Assembly (NCBI RefSeq): GCF_016097555.1
Contig: NC_054712.1
Coordinates: forward strand, 42,607,499-42,671,498
Direction: 5' to 3'
Origin: Gigantopelta aegis
Taxonomy: Eukaryota; Mollusca; Gastropoda; Neomphalida; Peltospiridae
DNA: 64,000 nucleotides
Part shown: positions 11,849 through 22,965 of the stretch, one piece after another
How the letters are laid out: the number at the start of each line of letters is the position of its first letter
Position numbering within the stretch: the first letter of the stretch is position 1
Notes under the pieces: model-generated
The model's input: only the letters and a program-made list of their open reading frames with translations
Database searches by the model: none
Told to the model about the DNA's origin: nothing
Translations under genes and position numbers: made by a program

Positions 11849-13346
11849 TACTCTTCAAAAAAAGAAACGCAAAAGGGTACAAATGGGTTATAACTCCGAT
11901 TTTATGTTTCCTACCGGTTCATGCTTTGTGAATATAAGGTCATTGCATGTCCCAAACACATTCCCACGGTTACATTCGATAAAACGCAGCTACTGTACAA
12001 TAAAGTTCCAAAATGTGAATATTCGCAAAAACGCAGCCACGTGCAAACCATGTCACCACTGCACGTGCGTTGTCTGCACGTGCAACATGAACACCGACAG
12101 TATAAAAGTGCAGGGTGTTCGCTTGCCTGGCCTCTGTATCTGGCTGACAGTTGATAATCCAGGACATGCCACGTCTCAGTGAACCGCAGAGAAACAATGC
12201 CATCGGCCGACTAGACGCAGGCGAATCCAGAACGGCCGTTGCCAGGGCATTCCATGTGTCCCCAAGCACCATCTCCAGACTGTGGGACCGTTACCAGCAA
12301 CATGGATCAACACGTGACCTCCCTAGATCCGGTCGACCACGGGTCACTACCCCCGGGCAGGACCGCTAGATCCGGGTACGCCACCTTCGGGAACGATTGA
12401 CTACTGCCACCTCCACAGCCGCAGCAATACCAGGTTTGCGCAGGATATCCGACCAGACCGTACGGAACCGCCTACGTGAGGTAGGAATTCGTGCCAGACG
12501 TCCAGTTCGAGGTGTCATCTTAACACCACAACACCGTCGACTCCGACTGCAGTGGTGCCAGATTCATCGACAATGGCCTCAACTGCGATGGAGACAGGTG
12601 TGGTTCAGTGACGAGTCCCGATTTCTGCTCCGACGTCATGATGGAAGATGTCGCGTGTATAGGCGTCGTGGTGAACGTTATGCGGCAAACTGCGTGCAGG
12701 AAGTGGACAGATTCGGCGGGGGTAGTGTCATGGTGTGGGCAGCCATCTCACACACTGGCAGAACTGACCTGGTCCACGTGCAGGGCAACCTGAATGCACA
12801 GGGCTACATTGACCAGATCCTCCGGCCACACATCGTTCCAGTTATGGCCAACGCCAACGCAGTGTTCCAACATGGCAACGCCAGGCCTCACACAGCACGT
12901 CTCACAACGGCTTTCCTACAGAACAACAACATTAATGTCCTTCCTTGGCCATCGACATCACCGGATTTGAACCCAATTGAGAATCTATGGGACGAGTTGG
13001 ACCGACGCCTCCGACAGCGACAACCACAGCCCCAGACCCTGCCCGAGCTGGCAGCAGCCTTGCAGGCCGAGTGGGCCACCATCCCCCGGGACGTCATCCG
13101 TACTCTGGTTGCTTCAATGGGCAGGCGGTGCCAGGCAGTTGTCAACACACGCGGAGGCCACACCCGGTATTGACTCCAGATGACCTTGACCTTGGTGGTG
13201 TGTCCTATCACTTACTCACAATGGACTAGAGTGAATTGTGAACAATCCTGCAACATTTGGTAATTATCGGACTCACCATTCAATAATTAAATCAATTCTC
13301 CAAATGTTACGACAATGTGGTTTTGCGTTTCTTCTTTTGAAGAGTA
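11849..13346 (+). mobile_element. Tc1/mariner element (DD34E type), decayed
   Basis: Terminal inverted repeats begin TACTCTTCAAAA on both ends and continue to about 28 bases (left inner part AAAGAAACGCAAAA, right complement TTTTGCGTTTCTTC). TA is present at both edges, as expected for Tc1/mariner insertion. The interior carries one transposase gene with two inactivating changes. Inserted in a TTAA-flanked MITE. The transposase region is more GC-rich than the surroundings, consistent with fairly recent arrival. Confidence 0.9.
12166..13173 (+). pseudogene. Tc1-like transposase, inactivated
   Basis: One frame from ATG 12166 (MPRLSEPQRNNAIGRL) to TGA at 13171-13173, 335 residues if read through, the usual Tc1 length. 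The N-terminal half is a paired-like helix-turn-helix region with SRTAVARAFHVSPSTISRLW. The DDE nuclease domain follows: first Asp in VWFSDESRF (12610-12612), third acidic residue the Glu of NPIENLW. Two defects: a TAG at 12367-12369 (codon 68), and glycine (GGC, 12874-12876) at the second catalytic Asp in FQHGNARPHTA, where the family has Asp. The spacing from that site to the Glu is 34 residues (DD34E). No frameshift is visible. Confidence 0.92.
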
Positions 13347-13723
13347 TATATTTTTTCGTACATACAAAATTATTTGAAGACAAAATCCAGTTTGGGCTTC
13401 TTATAAATATTAAGACGACCAGAAACACATTGAATATACAGACACTGATATTCTGAACAAAAAAATATATTTAATATGTAAGTTTAATCGTAGAAATATT
13501 CTATTAGTCGGAAACATCTTACAATGCAGCAAACTCAGGAATGTCCCTTTAAACACGTACAAAGGACGACGGATTATCTGCGGCCTCATTTATTTAGATT
13601 TAACCTATTAGTGTGTACTGTTCACACATGAATAGCCACTACTCAGAAATGCTTTGACACTGGCTGGGCTGTGGTAGGATACATTTAATCCACACCCCAG
13701 GCAGATTTAATTTTTTTTTTTTT

Positions 13724-13911
13724 TTACGACACCACTAGAGCATATTGATTAATTAATCATCAGCTATTGGATGTCAAACAGTTGGTAATTCTGACACGTA
13801 GTCATCAGAGGAAACTCACTACATTTTTTCCTAATGCAGCAAGGGATCTTTTATAAGCATTTTCCCACAGACAGGAAAGCACATACCACGGCCTTTGATC
13901 AGTTATGGTGC
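13724..13911 (-). repeat. SINE fragment
   Basis: Reverse complement of a SINE body and tail: ACGACACCACTAGAGCA, TGGATGTCAAACAGTTGG, AGCAAGGGATCTTTTATAAG, ACCACGGCCTTTGATCAG. Abuts head-to-head with another SINE on the + strand at 13912. Confidence 0.85.
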
Positions 13912-14158
13912 AAACCACTTGCACCGACCAGTGATCCATAACTGGTTCAACAAAGGCCATGGTTTGTGCTATCCTGCCTGTGGGAAGCGCAAATAAAAGA
14001 TCCCTTGCTGCTAATCGGAAAGAGTAGCCCATGTAGTGGCGATAGCGGGTTTCCTCTCAAAATGTGTGTGGTCCTTAACCATATGTCTGACGCCATATAA
14101 CCGTAAATAAAATGTGTTGAGTGCGTCGTTAAATAAACACATTTCTTTCTTTCTTTCA
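13912..14158 (+). repeat. SINE family A body and tail (variant with CACTTGCACCGACCAGTG)
   Basis: Starts AACCACTTGCACCGACCAGT, passes AAAAGATCCCTTGCTGCTAA and ends in GAGTGCGTCGTTAAATAAAC plus a (TTTC)n tail. The same variant body is in the composite SINE at 31703-32158. Confidence 0.88.
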
Positions 14159-14367
14159 TGGAATATATCGGAAGGGCGCAGTGGCAAACCAGGTAACTGG
14201 TCACTGTGGCATTTTTCATTCTGTTGACAATGTCCGATTCCCCTAGGCACAACGGCAAGTAAGAATGTCAACCGCGGCACTTACCGTAGGTGCCGTCGTA
14301 AAATCGAACCCAGATATTTAATGAACTCATTGGTCTTATTTTGCAGACGCGATACGAAAGGACATCA

Positions 14368-15970
14368 ATGGCGGACACACACCACCTCGACAACAGCCAC
14401 GTGGTCAGCATGGACGAGCATTCAGCTGACGCCTGCTCGCCTGCTGCATGGTCGAAAGGGTCTTTCTTGACTTCCAGTCAACAAGAGGAAATGGCGGCTG
14501 CAGTACTTCCTGTTTACGACCCGGCGCACTTTGTCCGGAGAGAGAGTCAACAGTGTGGAGTTTCGTGTGACCAGCCGAGGGTAATGACCTTAGAAACACT
14601 TCTTCGATAGGGTTTATCTATGTAAACTCAGTGACCATGGGGTGCTACTAAACGGTAAAGGCTGCCACCAGAGGTGTCATGGGTTGTGGTTTCGATGCAT
14701 CACTGTCTTGTTTTTTGTTTCATACAGTGGATATCAAAGACGTAAAGCTGTTGTCTGAGATGTCATTGGTCGTAGGATCTACGCATCTCGGTGGACCCAT
14801 TAAACTGTTTCCCATTCAATCCAGTGTTGATATTTTAAAAGCCGTGGTGTGCACTGTCTTGTTTGTAGTAAAGTGAATATGAAAGATGTCTTGTTGCTAA
14901 TTGGAAGGGTAGATTTAGTGGCGGCATAGGGTTTCTTCTTTTGTTGTTTAGTTTTGTCCCAACCAGTATCTCACAACTGATATTTCAAAGGCCGTGGTAT
15001 GTGCTATTCTGTCTGTGGGAAAGTCAGTATAAAAGATCCCTTGCTACTAATGGAAAATTGGAGCGGGTTTTCTCTCTAAGGCTATATGTAAAAATTACCA
15101 AACGTTTGACATCTAATAACCGAAGAATAATAAATCAATGAGCCCTAGTGGTGTCGTTAAACCAAAAAAACAAACAAAACACTTTAAAGGTTTTGGAAAG
15201 ATAACTTGGAATACTAGTCTTGCACCTCCCCATTGAGCAGTTAAAACTCACTTTGGGTTAGATTCGTTAGAACCTTTACTGGAGTACTAACAGAGTACCT
15301 CTCGTCATTTCTAAAAGTCAGTGGCGGACCGTAGCCTAGTGATGAATCGCTCCCTTGATGCGCGGTCCGTCTGCGATCGATCCCCGTCGGTGGCCCATTG
15401 GGCTATTCTCGTTCCAGTCAGTGCACCACGACTGGTGTATCAAAGGTCGTGGTATGTGTTATGTCTGTGGGATGGTGCATATAAAAGAACCCTTGCTACC
15501 AATGGGAAAATGTAGCGGGTTTCCTCTCTAAGACCACATGTCAAAATTACCAAATGTTTGACATCTAATAGCCGAAGACTAATAAATCAATGTACCCTAG
15601 TGGTGTCGTTAAACAAAACCAACGTTTAAAAAGTCGTTGTACCACTGTATAACTGTCCATCCTCCAAATACACATCCACTTGTTTATGTTTATGCTGATG
15701 ATTATTTATATACGACTTATAATACTGTATATACTTGTATGCTTATGAGCCACACGGCTTAAAGTAAATAAACTACTACGAGTACCAGGAACTGAGCTGT
15801 CGAGACAAGTGGTATAAACTAGATACTGATTGTATGTTATTGTGATTTTTTTTCAGGTGTCTCGCACGGGAGGTGTTTGTCGACCTACTTCCAGACACCT
15901 GTTTACCGTATTTACTCTACTGGGAGTCCTACTTCTGACGTTGGGAACTCTCGCCTACCTCCACAGCTGA
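14368..15970 (+). CDS. Two-exon gene, small protein with C-terminal membrane segment, unrecognised
   Basis: Exon A (coding 14368-14580) follows an acceptor ending TTATTTTGCAG at 14345 and ends before donor GTAATG. Exon B (15857-15970) follows TTTTTTTTCAG and ends in TGA. Joining in phase 0 gives 108 residues from MADTHHLDNSHVVSMDEH. The N-terminal part is hydrophilic with VYDPAHFVRRESQQCG. The C-terminus has one hydrophobic helix, LFTVFTLLGVLLLTLGTLAY, and ends two residues later. That layout suggests a tail-anchored or single-pass protein. I do not recognise the family. The frame stays open upstream of the ATG to the acceptor, so the ATG may be internal and 5' exons may exist. Evidence is splice sites and frame continuity only. 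Confidence 0.55.
14770..15185 (+). repeat. Two degraded SINE copies in tandem
   Basis: First copy about 14770-14930 (GTGGACCCATTAAACTG, AAAGCCGTGGTGTGCACTG). Second about 14945-15180 (CAAAGGCCGTGGTATGTGCT, AAAAGATCCCTTGCTACTAA, tail GGTGTCGTTAAACC). Both lie in the intron of the small two-exon gene. Confidence 0.8.
15318..15626 (+). repeat. SINE family A with TTAAACAAAAC tail
   Basis: Head CGGACCGTAGCCTAGTG, GATCGATCCCCGTCGGTGG, full body, and tail GGTGTCGTTAAACAAAACC. Intronic. Confidence 0.88.
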
Positions 15971-16074
15971 TGGCACTGACTGGAGACATCGAGTGAAAGA
16001 GCAAATAACAAAATATCGTCAACTGCTATATCCTGAGATTCTGTGGACATCGTGGACTTTTTATTTGTAGACAA

Positions 16075-16250
16075 CAACATCGGAATTTGTGGTCATTGGA
16101 GACAAAATTTAATATACAACAATATCAGGAATTGTGGTCCTTGGAGGCAAAATTCAATACACAACAACGTCAGGATTTGAGGTCCTTGGAGGCAAAATTT
16201 AATATACAACTAGGATTTGTAAGCTTTAGGTGCAATAACAGTACCCATTT
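16075..16250. repeat. Tandem repeat, about 52-bp unit, three copies
   Basis: Three consecutive units containing GGTCCTTGGAGGCAAAATT and TATACAACAA. Lies about 100 bases after the stop of the two-exon gene, so possibly in its 3' UTR. The 77-codon frame over it is an artefact. Confidence 0.8.
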
Positions 16251-17680
16251 TACCCTGACGTCATGTGGACATCATGAACCTATATTTATAGAACATAACA
16301 TCAGGATGTATAACTGTTAGGTGCAATAACAATGATATACAACCATAGTAGGTAGTAGTATACCCAGAAGCATCTTAAGTTCAGAGATTCCATGAGTTTA
16401 AGTAACGCTTCAAAAAGTATGACGTCTGCCAGTGTTTTCATGGCGTTTTGGTTCATCTGGCTAGTCGGTGTAACAGATACTACGGTGCTTAAACGGAGTA
16501 GCATTAAAATGAGTTTGCCAAATTTTGGTGTGAAAGCAGGATAGTCTGTGACGTCCTCTGTTATACCTAAAATCAGTGTTTCTGCCAGAAAGAAATATTT
16601 AGGTATGGCGCAGTGGAATTGAATGCAACCACAGTCAACAGAGGGTATGGGTGACCTCCCCCAGAAAGAAAATAGGTTAAGTTTAGGGTTAGGGTTAAGA
16701 ACATTTTACAGTAATGATAAGAGAAAATTAATTTTGTCAGAAAGTTAGCTTTAAAAAAAACAAAATTGGGTATCGCGCGATAACCATTTTACCCCCTAGC
16801 AGAAACCCTGAAAATTAGCAGTATCATCCCCCCCATTTACTGTGATTTACTAGTACATGAGGGTGTTTTGTGGGTTTGGTAGGTATTAATGCGCTTATGT
16901 CTTGAGGGTTCAAACACACTGTAGGCACGGCCTCTGATTACATAGCACTTGTAGCAAACATACAATGAAAAATACAAATTAAATGTAGAGTCAGTGACTC
17001 AGTAAGTAAGAAGGCTAGTTGAAGACAATACATGAAAGTATAAAGCTGTGAAGAACAGATACGAAACTAATTATAACAATAACTGGCGTCTCTGCATAGC
17101 AACATGTACTTATTTTGCTAAATTAATAACCATTTTAGGGTATCACAAGACATTAGCCTATAAAACTTTTGGATATTTGGCCATCTATTGTAAATCTTAT
17201 TTAAATAATGTTGTCTTAAATCTCTATACATTGGGCAAACTAACGCAAACAGACACACAGACATTTGCAAGTTACGTTTAGCATAGTAATAACTTTAAGG
17301 GCGAAGGAATGTAGTATTTATATTCGGTGTGTGTGGATACCTGATCGAAGCATTGTTGTTTGTTAGTCAAGTCTCTTTAATCGACGTACGCAGAAGTGGT
17401 CATGCCGCCAAGTATCAGTGACGCCACTATAAAGACTGATATTACAATGCAACCTAATTTCCAAATTGCAATGACCTAGTGACTCCTATTGTTGACCAGC
17501 CGTTACCCTTCAAACTTGACGTAACGTTACAAATGTTGGGATGTAAGTAGGTTGTAGAGTGTATTAAATTTGTGAGATGCAGAAGATCGCAGTATCGACT
17601 CCATTCACTCGATTATGTCCCCATTCTGTCGGTATTTATTGTATCTAGTGCATATCAAAATTGCATTACTACTTTTTCAC
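16251..17680. other. Non-coding stretch
   Basis: No supported gene. Contains GTTTAGGGTTAGGGTTAAG near 16680, two telomere-like units only. Open frames of 60-77 codons have no recognisable features. Confidence 0.4.
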
Positions 17681-17684
17681 TTAA

Positions 17685-18492
17685 AGCCGCACACCCTAGT
17701 TCCATCCAGCGAAAATAAATTATAATTTGGTTAATCTACAAACCTGTAACACACTTAGATCACGTTTTTATCAAATGGAGTGAAAAAGCAGGTTTTATAT
17801 CGATAAATACCATGGGAATCCCCATGTCCCAATTGCTTGAAATAATTTTGAAAGTTAGTATTCTGATGTCACCGGTAGATGTCGCTCGAAACACAACAAT
17901 GCCTACGTCACGACAAATTTCACAGACTTGGGGTGCGTTCGTTTCACCTCTCCTGGACATGTTCCAACTGTTCTGTCCTGGTTGTATCCCCTCTCCAGAT
18001 ATCCAGACTTAGCAAAATTATTGGTTTTAAGGGTTTGTAACGTTTTGTATTGAGACACTTACTTGTCTGAACTTTATTGTTACTGAAAATGTTCACGAAC
18101 TGTGAAGAAAAATCTCACAAATGAACAACAACAAATCGGATGTTGATTGCGCGAACCGTGCACGAGAAAACAAACCGAACCAAAATGATAACGGTCACGT
18201 GATATACCAACGTCTGTGACATTGAAATGGAAATATCCCCTCTAAAAATAGATTGGACCTCGCTTGCTTAACGGTTTTTTCTCGACAACACGTCTTGTGA
18301 AAAAATGCAAAAAATGCATTTCGTGGTTTTAGAAACATCAGGATTACCAAAAAGCACTTCAGGTGAATGGAAATGTGTATTCTAAATAATAAAATGTAAG
18401 TAAAGTGCAATTTTATTTGTGAAAAATGGGGTTTAATAGCGAAAAACAACGCCGTAATGGTTAACAAATAAACGTAACTAGGGTGTGTCCCT
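17685..18492. mobile_element. TTAA-flanked MITE, larger subfamily
   Basis: Left edge TTAA (17681-17684) then AGCCGCACACCCTAGTT; right edge AACTAGGGTGTGTCCCT then TTAA (18493-18496). The inner TIR CACACCCTAGTT is shared in inverted form. About 808 bases, no transposase. Confidence 0.75.
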
Positions 18493-18496
18493 TTAA

Positions 18497-19021
18497 AATA
18501 TATATTTTTTTAATTATGACACTTTCCGCTACAAGAATATTTAAAAGATTTGTTTTACAATATAAAGATTATACATTTGTACCTTACACTGCATGTTTAT
18601 AAAAAAAACAAATGATTGAAAATAGTAGAACATTTTGTTTTAAAACTGAAAAGAAATACATATTAAGCGTATGATGACCCCGTTATTACGTGCAAGTCTT
18701 TAACGGCGAAGAAATAGTTTCTATTTTTACCAAGGATTTTGGGGGGTGCCACTGTTTACTCAAGTGGCAACACATTACATTTTTAATAATGTCGAGCTGA
18801 TTATAGTGCGGTCGAGTACTACGGAGTTATTTATAACAAATAAATGTGAAAATAGCGAGACGTTCAATTCATGTTGTATTTTATTCTCGTGAGAAGATTG
18901 TGTCTTTTATATATTTGTTCCTTGGCTCTTTAAAAATGGCATATCGTGAATATATGATCGCTGCTCATATAATATAATACATTGTATATTTAACCTATTT
19001 TATTTATGTCCTAATTTATGC

Positions 19022-19077
<56 letters not shown>

Positions 19078-19320
19078 AGCTGCTTGTATCGGAACTATTG
19101 TGGAATTTGGGTTCATCTATTCATGATTGTTATATTAACCTAATACTCGTGTTTATTTTATGATATTAATGTTTTCATACTGTATTCCCATGTTTATTAG
19201 TACGGTTTTTGTAACCTGTGCATGTTTAAGTAAGCAAGCAATATACAAATAATCTATTAAGCCTTAATTAGTTTCGTGTCCTATGAAATGAATTAATTCA
19301 TGCATTAAAAAAACAATTCG
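18497..19320. other. Non-coding stretch with (GT)n
   Basis: AT-rich, with a clean (GT)n of about 50 bases at 19026-19075. A G-run follows at 19321-19336. No gene. Confidence 0.5.
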
Positions 19321-19336
19321 GGGGGGGGGGGGGGGG

Positions 19337-19620
19337 TGTCAGACGTAGCCAAGTGGTAAAACACTCGCCTGTTGGAATCGAATTGGGCTAATTCTCGTTC
19401 CAGCCAGTGCACCACGAATGGTATATCAAAGGCCGTGGTATGTGCTGTCCTGTCTTGCGGGATGGTGCATATAAAAGATCCTTTGCTACTAATGATACGA
19501 TTTAGCGTGCTTTCCTCTCTAAGTCTGCTAGTCAAAATTACCTAATGTTTGACATCCAATAACCGATGATTATTAAATCAATGTGCTCTAGTGGTGTCGT
19601 TAAACAAAACAGACTAACTT
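19337..19620 (+). repeat. SINE family A
   Basis: Head CAGACGTAGCCAAGTGGTAA, body CCAGTGCACCACGAATGG and GGCCGTGGTATGTGCTG, tail GGTGTCGTTAAACAAAACAG. The B-box region is partly deleted. Confidence 0.88.
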
Positions 19621-19821
19621 TTAATACAGTTTGAGCTAGTGTTTCCTTTTAACTGGGATACGTGCAGCTAGATCTCAAAGTACACAGAAACACGTCGGTA
19701 TTGACGGCAATAGGATTTTTAAAAGATCATTGGCGGATTCGATCATAAACATAATCGCAACAGAGATCGCAAAGAAAGGAAAGTGATCGCTGTGTGGTTG
19801 ACGACACCTCACAAGCACGGA

Positions 19822-19984
19822 TTCTGGGGGTTTTAATAGAGGGACCCAAAACCCGTTGTTGTTTCTGAAAATAGAATTTAAGGATCCTTGACAGGTGGAA
19901 GGGATACGTTTGCATGTTTTAAATGTATTTTGTAAAATACAATGTATATTGTTTGACCAAAAAATAGCGGGGAGGGGGGTCCTG
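19822..19984 (-). repeat. Dispersed repeat (GGTCAAAC / TGCAAAC family)
   Basis: On the minus strand it reads CCCGCTATTTTTTGGTCAAA, then AAACGTATCCCTTCCACC, then AATTCTATTTTCAGAAAC and a CCCTCTATTAAAACCC end. Copies lie at 34070-34262 and 60598-60775 on the + strand. Confidence 0.6.
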
Positions 19985-20206
19985 CCTCAGCATATTTTAA
20001 AATACGGCTATTTGGTGTCTAACGTATGGTTATTTCAATACTCGGATGATAAAGAGAGGAAACCCTCTGCCACCACGTGGGCTGCATCTAACAATAAAGC
20101 GGCAAAATATCGTTTATATACACTCTCCCAATAGCCAGGGAAGTGTATACTATAGCCTTTGATATACCAGTCGTGGGGCACTGGTTGAGACAGGAAAAAC
20201 ATCTTC
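19985..20206 (-). repeat. SINE-related fragment, family C
   Basis: Minus-strand SINE-like body: CCAGTGCCCCACGACTGG, then CACTTCCCTGGCTATTGG, then AGAGGGTTTCCTCTC. A close relative with the same CAGCATATTTTAAA start lies at about 30315-30510. Confidence 0.6.
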
Positions 20207-20218
20207 TCAGTTTGAGGG

Positions 20219-20445
20219 GCGGGATTTAGCTCAGTCGGTTGAGTGCTCGCATGAGGTGCATGCATCGCAGGATCGAACCACCTCTGTGGATCCATTCGGC
20301 TGATTTTTGTCCTTCTCGTTCCAACCATTGCACCACAACTGGAAAAAAGCCGTGGTATGTGCTTTTGTCTGTGGGAAAGTGCATATAAAAGATTTCTTGC
20401 TCAATGTGCTCCAGTGGTGTCGTTAAACAAAACCAAACTTTATTT
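20219..20445 (+). repeat. tRNA-derived SINE, family B
   Basis: Head GATTTAGCTCAGTCGGTTGA, B box GCAGGATCGAACCACC, body ACCATTGCACCACAACTGG, tail GGTGTCGTTAAACAAAACC. An internal deletion joins AAAAGATTTCTTGCTC directly to the tail. Confidence 0.88.
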
Positions 20446-21446
20446 ATCGTCTCAGTTTGCTGCCGTTATAAGATGTTTTCCACTATTACATCTAAACTAA
20501 AATTAGATATTAAATAGAAGTTTTTATTATTACATATAGAATAACATCAGTATCTGTATATTCAATATGGTTTTGCTTGTCCTAATGTGTATAGTAACAC
20601 AAACTAGATTTTTTTAACTCACAATATTTATTTTTTTGACATACAAAAAAACTTATACTACTATAAATAATAATGAAATAAAGTTTCGGTTAATGTATGC
20701 ATTAGGACGATCGGGAAGACACTGATATTATTCGTTTTAAAACAAATGCATTTAATTTAAGTCGTTAAAAATAGTCTCGCAGATCCAAAAAGCGTCCGAA
20801 CGTGCGGCCAACACAGGCGTGCGCTCAACACAGGCGTGCGCTATAACAGCTTCCACGGAACGTGCACGTTAAATTATTCCCTCCTCATCCTCTGTATGAG
20901 TGCCCCCCCCCCCCCCCCCCATACCTATAGTCCTGGCTCGGGGGGGGGGGGGGTAGTTCGCGTACATTTTTCTTTTAGAGAATTAACTTAAATTTTCTTG
21001 TCCTATAAGCCAAGACCTTCAGAAAACGTTTGGGTAACACTTCCAGGTTAAGTACTAGGGAATTATGCATTGTTCAAGGCAAAGACTTAATTTTATGTTT
21101 TTATTTTTTAAAAGCTCCATTAGACCCATTAGACCCATCTCCACCCAGTATATTGTTATACGTCTGTGGACGTACATTATGTTTGTAGATCATTTCTGTA
21201 ATAGGCTTTCACGTCATGTACATGTACTACATTGTTTTATTATTATACTTATTGAATTCTAGTCAAGTACATGTGTCTATTGCTTAATGGGTGACGTTTA
21301 CAACTGAAAATAAATGAATATCTGTAAATATATGTTGTTTTATTTTGTATAATGAACACCTGTATACAAGGGACATGTATATAATTAGATGGTCTTTGTA
21401 GATAGTTTTCTTTTCATATATTATTATGACTTGATAGTTATAACGG
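20446..21446. other. Non-coding stretch with C- and G-runs
   Basis: C-run near 20904-20920 and G-run near 20940-20953; a small direct repeat of CACAGGCGTGCGCT near 20813-20842. No gene recognised. Confidence 0.45.
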
Positions 21447-21768
21447 GGCGGGACGTAGCCCAGTGGTACAAGCGCTCGCTCGATGCGCAGTCGCTGTGAG
21501 ATCGATCCCCGTCGGTGGGCCCATTGGCTATTTCTCGTTCCAGCCAGTTCAACGACTGGTATATCAAAGGCCGTGGTATGTGCTACCCTGTCTGTGGGAT
21601 GGTGCATATAAAAGATCCCTTGCTGCTTTTCGAAAAGAGTAGCCCATGAAGTGGCGACAGCGGGTTTTCTTTCTCAATAGATGTGTGGCCCATAACCATA
21701 TGTCTGACGCCATATGACCGTAAATAAAATGTGTTGAGTGCATCGTTAAATAAAACATTTCCTTCCTT
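21447..21768 (+). repeat. SINE family A, full length
   Basis: One of the cleanest copies: head GGGACGTAGCCCAGTGGTAC, GATCGATCCCCGTCGGTGGG, CATATAAAAGATCCCTTGCT, and end GAGTGCATCGTTAAATAAAA. Confidence 0.93.
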
Positions 21769-22839
21769 GATAGTTCTAAGCGTAACAGAATATTAAGAAT
21801 TTTTTAATATTTTCAATCAAAGCATGTCAATCGTTGTATTTCTTTTTTTAAAAGTGGTTGGTTATAACTTTTTTAAAAATCCAAAACAATGATCGCTATC
21901 TGTCTGACATTCCTTTCCTACCTCTCCTTATTTGGTCGTTTTTGTTTTTGTGTTTGTTTGGGGTGAGTGGTGCATTGCTTTGACGCCCTTCCACTGAGGT
22001 TATTTTAGGTTACATACGACCCTGACGTACACACGTATCATTGAATAATGAAACACTGATGATCTTATCACTGTATCACTACGAACGCCCCACGTTCCAA
22101 ACACAGCCCCTCCCCCTCCTCCGCCCCTACATCACTCCACCCAGCCCCGACCTGAATATGAATTTTTATATGAACTGAGATTTGAAACTAGAAATGTGGT
22201 TAGGTCCCTTGATTTATGCATCAATAGTACAAAACGGTCACACACACACGATCCACGACAGTAGTAGTGTGATTACAGGTCAAAGGTCATGGGCCGAACA
22301 TGACACGCTTTAATGTCGATGGCTGCAAACTGTGTCATTTTAAATATGAAAATATGACAGTCTGGGTGATTAATTGTATTTAAATTAGTGTAATCAGCGG
22401 CTGGTTATAGAGTGTCCATTTACTGTGCCCGTGTTATACAACTTTGTATATAACCCAGGGTTGTATCGGGAAAACAGAATTATCACTGGCTTATGCAATA
22501 ATTTGAGAGCGTTGACATAGTCCCACAGATGTGGCGAGTATCATCTATCTGGGTTAGAGTGCTACGTTGGGGTTATTGCGTGTTAGCAAAACAAATACTC
22601 TCGCACTGTCGGCCCGCAGCGATAGCATTTTGCCGCCAGACTGACTCAGCAAACTAGCTTCTTTGGTATATTGTTTCACCCAGTCGATCGTTGGGCTGCT
22701 ACATTCTTGGTTCAAAACCCAATTTCGGCTACAAACAAGCAAGCAAGCACACATACACACACATACGCACACACAAACACACACACACATACACACACAT
22801 GCACATTTAAGTTGCATAGTCTGTTAGTTAAAGTCAGTT
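21769..22839. other. Non-coding stretch with (CA)n
   Basis: No gene. (CA)n-type repeats at about 22741-22803. Confidence 0.4.
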
Positions 22840-22965
22840 CTGAGACACGAACCCGATACCTTCCAGTCTTGAACCTGATTGTTCTACCTCTAGTCGGTAA
22901 TTCTAGCCTTCTAGTGTGGCTGTTCTCCCATAGTGCACAGACTCCACACACTGCGTTATGCTCCA
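22840..22965 (-). repeat. Possible SINE head (tRNA-like)
   Basis: On the minus strand a GGGTTCGTGTCTC motif resembles a B box, downstream of CTAGAGGTAGAACAATC. Weak; only the promoter-like boxes support it. Confidence 0.25.

Larger units (their letters stand above)
11671..13548. mobile_element. TTAA-flanked MITE, split by a Tc1 element
   Basis: Starts AGGGACATTCCTGAGTTGGC and ends CAAACTCAGGAATGTCCCT, so the TIRs begin AGGGACATTC. Perfect TTAA flanks at 11667-11670 and 13549-13552 form the target duplication. Without the Tc1 insertion it would be about 380 bases. The right half recurs at 47385-47593. A TTAA duplication is characteristic of piggyBac-type transposition; that link is inference because no transposase is present. 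Confidence 0.85.

Noticed and set aside
16675-16700. Telomeric repeat GGGTTA
   Set aside because: Only about two units; also a few GGTTAG near 9540. Chance or ordinary repeat.
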